Source of the DNA: JBBINE01 sp037444025
GTDB taxonomy: Bacteria > Patescibacteriota > Minisyncoccia > UBA6257 > HR35
Assembly (NCBI GenBank): GCA_037444025.1
Contig: JBBINE010000024.1
Location: 1-8,204 of the forward strand
Direction of reading: 5' to 3'
Length of the DNA: 8,204 bases
A model generated the notes under the pieces. It made no database searches, was not told the DNA's origin, and was given only the letters and a program-made list of their open reading frames with translations. Below, in pieces: positions 1 through 4,849 of this stretch. Made by a program: the position numbers and the translations under genes. The first letter of the stretch is position 1, and each line of letters begins with the position of its first letter.

Positions 1-46
1 TCTTTTTTAAATATTCAATAAGATCTTCGTTAGATTTAAAAAACAT
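1..46 (-). CDS. Possible start of a further gene, cut by the window edge
   Basis: An ATG at 46-44 opens a minus-strand frame with no stop before the left edge. The fifteen complete codons read MFFKSNEDLIEYLKK, a charged, soluble-looking sequence. It begins 35 bases after the stop of the broken propeller gene, on the same strand, so it could be the next member of the same transcript. No Shine-Dalgarno sequence is visible; the leader is almost pure A and T. Fifteen codons are too few to name a family, and an open frame this short is easily due to chance. Confidence 0.35.
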   Translation of the reverse strand, partial: MFFKSNEDLIEYLKK

Positions 47-81
47 ATTTTATTTTTTTTAAAATTGTTAATTTTTTTTCA

Positions 82-574
82 CTATCTGCCATCTGGAGAA
101 AATATTACTTCACCAGCAGAAATAGGATAATTATGTCTTCGACTTTCTTTACCATTCAAAACAACAAAATATTTATTTTTCTCTTGGGCTATATAAATAA
201 CTTTGTTACCGTCAGATGAAAATTTTAAATCTCCAACAAAATCATATTCTTTTTCTTTTTTATCATTAAAAACTAGAAATTTTTTACTGTCAGAAGAAAA
301 AACCAATCCATAATCATAATCAATCCAATCATATTCTTTTTCTTTCTTTCCATTAAGAATAATGAATTGCTTATTTTTTGATTTCACCAAAATTGCAACA
401 TTTCTTTTATTAGGACTTGATACTATACCCATAAATTCTTCTTTTTTTATATCTTTTTTAAAAGTATAAATTTTTTATGTTTCTTAAAGGTAAAGGTTTT
501 ATCTTTGACTCAGGGAAACCATTAGAAACAAAAATAAAAGAAATAATCAATAATAATATAATTTTTCTGAACAT
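82..574 (-). pseudogene. Frameshifted, shortened secreted beta-propeller-like protein
   Basis: Two overlapping minus-strand frames look like one gene. The first (574 to 458) starts with ATG 23 bases after the transketolase C-half stop and encodes MFRKIILLLIISFIFV, a typical signal peptide with basic n-region and hydrophobic core, then stops. The second frame (open from 474 to the TAG at 82-84) encodes 116 residues from its first ATG at 432. These contain about three repeats of roughly 30-40 residues with WD40/PD40-like blade signatures: SSPNKRN, FSSDSKK, FSSDGNK and a final FSPDGR, alternating with FIILNGK or YFVVLNGK and a KEKEYD turn. Removing one A from the six-A run at 471-476 joins the frames (NIKIYTFKKD) into about 163 residues. 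The protein ends at the very start of a fourth blade, far short of a closed propeller. It may be a real pseudogene, a sequencing error in a homopolymer, or a small two-part gene. Substrate and function are unknown. Confidence 0.7.
240..345 (-). repeat. In-frame direct repeat inside the propeller gene
   Basis: A 19-base identical sequence occurs at 240-258 and 327-345. The copies are 87 bases apart, exactly 29 codons, so both are read in the same frame and encode the blade segment KEKEYD. The flanking bases are similar but not identical. This looks like internal duplication of a propeller blade, not a mobile or regulatory repeat. Confidence 0.75.
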
Positions 575-599
575 TTTTTATTTAATTTTTAACTTAAAT

Positions 600-1580
600 T
601 TATATTTTTTTTACCGAAACTTTTATTCCTTCTTTATCCATATTATATTTTACTAAAAGCTCGTTTATTTTTCCTGATTCTCCAAAGGTATCTTGAAGTC
701 CAATAAATTCCATTCTTGTGGGTCTATTTTTAGCTAAAAATTCTGAAATAGCTCCACCAAGCCCACCCGCTATTTGGTGATCTTCAACAGTAACAATTCC
801 TTTAACTTTTGAAACAATCTCTATTATTGTTTTTCCATCTAAAGGTTTTATGGTATGAACATTGCAAACAATTGATCTTATTCCTTCTTCTTCTTCTAAT
901 TCTTTGGCTGCAATTAATGCCTGGTAAAGTAAATGCCCCGTGGTAAAAATTGCTACATCTGGATTTTCAGAAACCCAAAATTTTTCAATTTTTCCAAATC
1001 TAAAAGGAGTTTTTTCCGTTGTAATTAAAGGAGTTTTTTCTCTAGAAAACCTTAAATAAACCGGACCATAAATTTGTGCAGCATGGATCGTTGCTTTTTT
1101 CGCCTCAAAAGCATCGCAAGGAACAATAATATTTATCTTAGGCCAACATCTTGTTATTGCTATATCTTCTGTAGCTTGATGACTCCAACCGTCTGAACCA
1201 GTAATAATTCCCGCATGATGTCCCGCAATTTTAACGTTTGCTTCGTTGTAAACAATTGTTGTTCTAATTGTCTCCCAGTTTTTTCCAGGTGAAAAAGTAG
1301 CATAAGAAGAAATAAAAGGAATTTTTCCACCCATAGCTAAACCAGCCGCTATGCCAGCCATATTTTGTTCTGCTACACCGCATTCTATAAATCTTTCTGG
1401 CCATTTCTCGGCAAACTTATGACACCTGGTAGATTCGGCTACATCAGCTGTCAAAACAACTATATTTTCATTTTTTTCTCCCAGTTCTAATAAAGCTTCT
1501 CCGTAGCCGTCCCTTATAGCTCTTTGTTCAATGTCAAAGTCAAAAAGTTTCGGATTTAAATTTAATTCGGGATTTATCAT
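600..1580 (-). CDS. Transketolase, C-terminal subunit (split enzyme)
   Basis: This is the C-terminal half of transketolase (EC 2.2.1.1), 326 aa, covering the pyrimidine-binding and C-terminal domains. Transketolase moves two-carbon ketol units between sugar phosphates using thiamine diphosphate. The pyrimidine-binding domain covers about residues 15-185. It contains ECGVAEQNMAGIAAGLA (66-82), whose Glu71 matches the conserved glutamate that activates the cofactor's aminopyrimidine ring, and SDGWSHQATEDIAITR (129-144), where transketolases have DGPTHQPIE. The C-terminal domain follows, with VEDHQIAGGLGGAISE near residues 266-281. The start MINPELNLNPKLFDFD agrees with the short N-terminal tail usual for split C-halves. 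No Shine-Dalgarno sequence is visible. It begins 16 bases after the HEEMH-protein stop, so it is probably co-transcribed with it and with the N-half at 3106-3969, its expected partner. DXS-like or pyruvate dehydrogenase beta-type relatives are less likely because of the matching N-half nearby. Confidence 0.95.
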   Translation of the reverse strand: MINPELNLNPKLFDFDIEQRAIRDGYGEALLELGEKNENIVVLTADVAESTRCHKFAEKWPERFIECGVAEQNMAGIAAGLAMGGKIPFISSYATFSPGKNWETIRTTIVYNEANVKIAGHHAGIITGSDGWSHQATEDIAITRCWPKINIIVPCDAFEAKKATIHAAQIYGPVYLRFSREKTPLITTEKTPFRFGKIEKFWVSENPDVAIFTTGHLLYQALIAAKELEEEEGIRSIVCNVHTIKPLDGKTIIEIVSKVKGIVTVEDHQIAGGLGGAISEFLAKNRPTRMEFIGLQDTFGESGKINELLVKYNMDKEGIKVSVKKI

Positions 1581-1596
1581 TAATTTAAATTATAAG

Positions 1597-3102
1597 TTAA
1601 GTTAAACTATTTTCGTTACTACTTGTTTTAGGTAAATTAAGATTGGACAATATTTTCATATTCACAATAAACAAAGCCTCATTAAATCTTTCCTTATATT
1701 TAAATCTAAGATAGTCTAAAATTTTATGATATTTCGTTGGTTTAAAAAGAAAAAACATATAATAACTGTTTCTTAATTCTTGTTCATTAAGCATTTTGAT
1801 TATCATTAAAATTACTAAAATTTTTCTTATTAAGGAATCTAAGCTATGTCTAATTTTACTATTAAAATCTTGATATACTTCCTGAATTTCGTCTAAAGAG
1901 TTTACTAATTCATTTTTATTTTCTTTACCAAGAAATTTACTTTGTTCTATCAACTTTTTTTCAGAATCAATTTCACTGAATTCTTGTTCTATTTTTTTTA
2001 GAGTTTCTCTCGCAAATGATAAAACACTCTTTAAATTAAAATCTTCGGTTTTTAAATTTTTCCATTTAGATGATAAAAATAATTCTGAAAGTTCGCTAAT
2101 GATCTCTTCCCATAAATCATCTAAAAAATTATTTTTATCTTTAAAATATTCAATTATTCTTCTCTTCTTTCTTCCCATAGAATTAAGAGATAACTTCACA
2201 AGGGATAAAGGAACATTAGTAACATCACTTCCTAAAATTTTAGATATTATTAACTTTAAATTTCTTAGATGTGAAATGATGTTGTAAATATTATATCTGT
2301 ATTTTTTATTTTTTTCTTCTTTGAAAATTTCGTTTTCTATCTCGGTAATATCTATATCTTGATACTCTTCCATTTCTAAATCTCCTCCTTCTTTAAATTG
2401 ATATAAATAGATATCTAATAAGCTATGCATTTCTTCATGTATTATTGTTTCTTCTATTTCTAACTTATTTTGATTTTCTCTAATAAAATTAAAAAATGTT
2501 CCTTTTAAATGTAAACCCTTGATCACATAATCTTTATCTTTAGCTACAAATAGTCTTTCAAAATATTCTTTGTTTAAAATTATATTAATACAGAATGGGG
2601 TAAATCTATATTCTAAAACTTTATTCTCATCAAAAGATTCAATATGACTTTCTTGTAAATCAACATCATAAGCAAAAATATTATCTGTTTGAAAAGTTTC
2701 TTTAATTTTTTTAATCAGCTCTTTTCTGTCTTGATATAAACTTTTTACTTTTTTATTTTTTTCTATTAAACTTTCTACAAGTTTTTCTATATTATCAAGA
2801 AACTCGTTATTGCTTTGTAATATTATTTTTTTTATCAGGTTAAACTTTTTAGTATCTTCTTTTTTTTCTTCTTTTATAGATTCTATTTCTTGAGATGAAA
2901 AATTAAATTTTTTTTTAACCTTTGTTAAAAAATTTCGTAATTTTTTTTCTATTTTTTCTGAAGAATCATCAATACTAAAAGACTTGATTAACCTTTCTAG
3001 ATTTTTAATGATTTCTACCTTTGCCTCTAAGTTTCCATAAAATTCATAAAATCTTTCCTTTTTTAGATTTAAATAATCTTTTAAATTTTCTTGTTTCTCC
3101 AT
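1597..3102 (-). CDS. Unrecognised helical protein with HEEMH (zinc-peptidase-like) motif
   Basis: A 501-aa protein that I cannot assign to a named family. Residues 1-135 are rich in Lys, Glu, Leu and Ile with coiled-coil-like spacing. Residues 140-220 look more mixed, with strand-like stretches (FTPFCINIILN at 168-178). Residues 219-229 read ETIIHEEMHSLL-like with HEEMH at 222-226 (bases 2425-2439), the HExxH pattern of zinc metallopeptidases in which two His bind zinc and Glu is the general base. A third ligand is not obvious. Candidates are glutamates in LWEEIISELSELF (330-342), about 110 residues on, or nearer ones in EMEEYQDIDITEIE (243-256). The C-terminal part is again highly helical, with a short hydrophobic run near 427-438 that is too short for a confident membrane helix. 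There is no signal peptide, so it is probably cytoplasmic. ATG lies 3 bases after the transketolase N-half stop and the C-half follows 16 bases after its own stop, so the gene sits inside a split enzyme operon. By eye it is more AT-rich than its neighbours. Protease function is inferred from one motif only. Confidence 0.88.
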   Translation of the reverse strand: MEKQENLKDYLNLKKERFYEFYGNLEAKVEIIKNLERLIKSFSIDDSSEKIEKKLRNFLTKVKKKFNFSSQEIESIKEEKKEDTKKFNLIKKIILQSNNEFLDNIEKLVESLIEKNKKVKSLYQDRKELIKKIKETFQTDNIFAYDVDLQESHIESFDENKVLEYRFTPFCINIILNKEYFERLFVAKDKDYVIKGLHLKGTFFNFIRENQNKLEIEETIIHEEMHSLLDIYLYQFKEGGDLEMEEYQDIDITEIENEIFKEEKNKKYRYNIYNIISHLRNLKLIISKILGSDVTNVPLSLVKLSLNSMGRKKRRIIEYFKDKNNFLDDLWEEIISELSELFLSSKWKNLKTEDFNLKSVLSFARETLKKIEQEFSEIDSEKKLIEQSKFLGKENKNELVNSLDEIQEVYQDFNSKIRHSLDSLIRKILVILMIIKMLNEQELRNSYYMFFLFKPTKYHKILDYLRFKYKERFNEALFIVNMKILSNLNLPKTSSNENSLT

Positions 3103-3105
3103 ATT

Positions 3106-3969
3106 CTACTGATGTTCACTTTGTATTTTTCCCCCTAATGTTCTTAATTCATCTATGGCTTTCTTTGCTTCTTCTTTGTTTGGTGGTTTTCCGTGCCATT
3201 CAAACTTTTTTTCCATAAAACTTACCCCTTTTCCTGGAATAGTATAAGCAATAATAACTGAAGTCTTTTTCCATTCTGAGTGAGCTGTTCTTACGGCATC
3301 AATAAAGGCTCTAATGTTATGACCATCAACTTCTAAAACATGTAATCCAAATGCTTCTAGTTTTTGTTTCAAAGGTTCAAGTGGCATAACATCTTCAGTA
3401 AATCCATCAATTTGAATATAGTTTCTGTCAATAATAATTGTCAAGTTTGATAAAGGATTTNNNNNNNNNNNNNNNNNNNNNNNNNNNNNNNNNNCCTCCT
3501 GATGTTCTCCATCGGAAGTATTACAATAAACCTGATAATCTTTTTTATCTAAAATTCCAGCGTAAGCTATGCCTATTGCCTGAGAAATTCCCTCCCCCAA
3601 AGGTCCCGACGTTGTTTCTAATCCTGGAAGTGTAGTTCTATGAGGATGTCCTTGAAGTCGAGAATTTATTTTTCTAAGACTTTTAAGTTCTTCAATTGAA
3701 AAATAACCAGAAAGAGCCATAGCAGCATAACGAACAGGACAGATATGTCCATTAGACAAAATCAGTCTATCTCTTTCTGGCCAGTCAGGATTTTGTGGAT
3801 CGTGTTTTAAGATATGAAAATAGAAAGCAGAAAAAATATCTGCCATTCCCAAAGATCCAGCTGAATGTCCAGAGCCAGCTTCTAGAAGCATCTCTATTAC
3901 TAATTCTCTTATTTTCAAAGCCTGTTCTTCTAAAAATTTTAATTTTTCTTCATAAATTTCTTCTCTCAT
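3106..3969 (-). CDS. Transketolase, N-terminal subunit (split enzyme)
   Basis: This is the N-terminal, pyrophosphate-binding half of transketolase, 287 aa, close to the usual length for split N-halves. Recognisable parts are EAGSGHSAGSLGMADI (30-45) with the conserved His35, LSNGH (71-75), LQGHPH (105-110), TTSGPLGEGISQAIG (119-133), and the thiamine-diphosphate/Mg2+ motif starting SDGEHQE (152-158) and ending NLTIIIDRNYIQIDG (175-189). WHGKPP (258-263) matches the conserved late His region. A run of Ns removes residues 159-170 inside the cofactor motif. The frame is kept, and twelve residues is the length expected between QEG and the NPLSNL segment, so I read the gene as intact. It would pair with the C-half at 600-1580 to form the active site. 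The start ATG at 3969 overlaps the stop of a doubtful upstream ORF as ATGA. Only a weak AGG lies upstream, about 12 bases from the ATG. Confidence 0.95.
   Translation of the reverse strand: MREEIYEEKLKFLEEQALKIRELVIEMLLEAGSGHSAGSLGMADIFSAFYFHILKHDPQNPDWPERDRLILSNGHICPVRYAAMALSGYFSIEELKSLRKINSRLQGHPHRTTLPGLETTSGPLGEGISQAIGIAYAGILDKKDYQVYCNTSDGEHQEXXXXXXXXXXXXNPLSNLTIIIDRNYIQIDGFTEDVMPLEPLKQKLEAFGLHVLEVDGHNIRAFIDAVRTAHSEWKKTSVIIAYTIPGKGVSFMEKKFEWHGKPPNKEEAKKAIDELRTLGGKIQSEHQ
3461..3494. other. Assembly gap or masked stretch of 34 N
   Basis: Thirty-four undetermined bases lie inside the transketolase N-half at codons 159-170. The flanking bases fix the first base of codon 159 as G (fits the Gly expected after HQE) and the last base of codon 170 as A. 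Both sides stay in one frame, so the stated length is probably right or wrong by a multiple of three. Confidence 0.99.
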
Positions 3970-4166
3970 AAAATTTTTAACCTAAATAAAATTTTTATAT
4001 TTTTAAATAATGTATTTATAAAAACTTCTTTACTATTGACGATAGGGTAAAGCAAAACTGTTTTAGTCAGCTTTATCCCTTCATCCTTTGAATTAGCAAA
4101 ACAAGATTGAGGTTTAAGAAAATAGTATCTTGTTGCTTCTGTTCTTTGAGTTAAAATTGCTTTCAT
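3966..4166 (-). CDS. Doubtful small hypothetical protein (66 aa)
   Basis: An ATG-started frame of 66 codons with no recognisable family. It reads MKAILTQRTEATRYYF at the start and ends in a basic hydrophobic tail (LFKNIKILFRLKIL). In favour of a gene: it fills the space between the 95-aa membrane protein and transketolase, is on the same strand, and its TGA overlaps the transketolase ATG by four bases (ATGA), a common sign of translational coupling. The frame also stays open about 15 codons upstream without another ATG. Against: there is no Shine-Dalgarno sequence, no clear domain, no continuous membrane segment, and the DNA is AT-rich enough for such frames to occur by chance. It could equally be the remnant of a longer gene. 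Confidence 0.4.
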   Translation of the reverse strand: MKAILTQRTEATRYYFLKPQSCFANSKDEGIKLTKTVLLYPIVNSKEVFINTLFKNIKILFRLKIL

Positions 4167-4222
4167 GTTACTGTATTTATCCAGTTTTTTAATTTTTATT
4201 TTCTTCTTTAATTAAACAAAAA

Positions 4223-4510
4223 TCAGAAGGATATTTTATTATCACTTTTGTTCTTTAATATATTTTTCCACTCCTCTATAATTTCTTGACTCACATCATT
4301 TTCTTTAATCTTTGGTTGGGTAACTATAATTTGTCTATCCTTTTTCTGAGACAATGGAATTTTTTTCAAGTCAAGATCTTGTACTTGTAGTTTTTGTATC
4401 TGTAGCTTTTCTTGTTTTTTATTTACCACTAAATATCCAACTAAAAGTAGGTTAAGAAATAAACTAATTATTAGAATTACTAAGGTTATATTCAATTTTT
4501 TTTGATTCAT
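4223..4510 (-). CDS. Small membrane-anchored protein of unknown function (95 aa)
   Basis: The protein starts MNQKK and then has one strongly hydrophobic segment at about residues 8-28 (ITLVILIISLFLNLLLVGYL), followed by a polar tail of about 65 residues. This predicts a single-pass inner-membrane protein with the tail probably outside, or an uncleaved signal anchor. The tail has a short internal repeat, LQIQKL then LQVQDL (residues 36-47), and a charged helix-like stretch near EIIEEWKNILKN. No catalytic motif or lipobox is visible. It is the first minus-strand gene after the 339-bp gap, so it probably begins a new transcript that continues into the transketolase genes. No Shine-Dalgarno sequence is obvious before the ATG. 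A link with the upstream division genes is possible from position only. Confidence 0.72.
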   Translation of the reverse strand: MNQKKLNITLVILIISLFLNLLLVGYLVVNKKQEKLQIQKLQVQDLDLKKIPLSQKKDRQIIVTQPKIKENDVSQEIIEEWKNILKNKSDNKISF

Positions 4511-4545
4511 TGGTAATTAATTTATCTTTTTAAAAAGAATATAGG

Positions 4546-4551
4546 ATTATA
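4546..4551 (-). promoter_or_regulatory. Candidate -10 box for the 95-aa gene transcript
   Basis: The minus strand reads TATAAT here, preceded by a T-rich stretch, and lies 35 bases upstream of the ATG at 4510. That is a sensible distance for the first gene of a new transcript. No convincing TTGACA-like -35 box is found 17 bases further upstream (TAATTT at best). In such AT-rich DNA a chance match is likely. Confidence 0.3.
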
Positions 4552-4634
4552 TAAAACGAACACTACTAAAATTAATTTTATTATACTATTAAAATTATAT
4601 TACACTAAAATAATTATTAAACTAAAATAAAAAA

Positions 4635-4640
4635 TATAAT
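4635..4640 (+). promoter_or_regulatory. Candidate -10 box for the plus-strand small ORF
   Basis: A perfect TATAAT on the plus strand, 30 bases upstream of the AAAGGAG ribosome binding site. The -35 position is poor. It is supported mainly by its position in front of a good ribosome binding site; AT-rich composition makes chance occurrence likely. Confidence 0.25.
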
Positions 4641-4669
4641 TCAAAATTTTAATACTTTTGATTCATAAT

Positions 4670-4676
4670 AAAGGAG
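4670..4676 (+). promoter_or_regulatory. Strong Shine-Dalgarno sequence on the opposite strand
   Basis: AAAGGAG lies six bases before the ATG at 4683. It is the best ribosome binding site I see in the window, where most minus-strand genes have weak sites or none. This is the main reason to consider the following small frame as expressed. Confidence 0.5.
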
Positions 4677-4682
4677 ACAAAT

Positions 4683-4772
4683 ATGAATAAAAACGTGTTG
4701 TTGAAAATAATTTCTTACCTTTTTATTTTTCTAAATATATTAAACATTATAAACTTGGAAAAGCTCCAGTAA
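4683..4772 (+). CDS. Tiny plus-strand ORF, or start of a frameshifted small gene
   Basis: The ATG behind the good ribosome binding site opens 29 codons, starting MNKNVLLKIISYLFIF and ending at TAA 4770-4772. As read, it is a basic start followed by a hydrophobic, membrane-helix-like peptide. The frame two bases on is open from 4689 to TAA 4817-4819 and has a more protein-like composition, with segments such as FSKYIKHYKLGKAPV and FSWKENDILMKVKL. One extra A in the five-A run just after the ATG (4689-4693) would join the start to that frame as a 45-aa protein. So this is either a small hydrophobic peptide, a broken small gene, or a sequencing error in a homopolymer. I recognise no family for either reading. 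It is divergent from the 95-aa gene and converges on ftsI. Confidence 0.3.
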   Translation: MNKNVLLKIISYLFIFLNILNIINLEKLQ

Positions 4773-4849
4773 CATTTTCTTGGAAAGAGAATGATATTTT
4801 AATGAAGGTGAAATTGTAATAATTTAAATTTTATGAAAAATCTAAAAAA

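Larger units (their letters stand above)
4511..4849. other. 339-bp gene-poor AT-rich region with short repeats
   Basis: This is the only long non-coding gap in the window and separates the division genes from the transketolase side. It is almost wholly A and T from 4511 to 4665. The octamer ACTAAAAT occurs at 4565-4572, 4604-4611 and 4621-4628, and the last two copies extend to ten identical bases (4604-4613, 4621-4630). TATAAT-like hexamers occur on both strands. From 4670 the plus strand carries a clear ribosome binding site and a tiny ORF, listed separately. I see no tRNA, no strong GC-rich hairpin and no classical terminator for ftsI. Confidence 0.7.

Noticed and set aside
1589..1594. TATAAT on the minus strand eight bases before the transketolase C-half ATG, suggesting a leaderless transcript with its own promoter.
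   Set aside because: No -35 element 17 bases upstream (AACGAA), and the tight 16-bp gap in a same-strand gene series fits co-transcription; AT-rich DNA gives such hexamers often.
2099..2287. 62-codon plus-strand frame within the HEEMH-protein gene.
   Set aside because: Lies wholly antisense to a long, convincing coding frame and encodes no recognisable protein; a shadow frame.
3021..3218. 65-codon hydrophobic plus-strand frame spanning the junction of the HEEMH-protein and transketolase N-half genes.
   Set aside because: Antisense to two real genes; its Leu/Phe richness is what antisense of Lys/Glu-rich coding sequence gives.
3438..3635. Plus-strand frame running through the N gap.
   Set aside because: Antisense to the conserved transketolase motif region and partly made of undetermined bases.
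4511..4849. CRISPR array or tRNA gene in the gene-poor gap.
   Set aside because: The repeats are only 8-10 bases with irregular spacing, and no cloverleaf-like or GC-rich paired segments are present.
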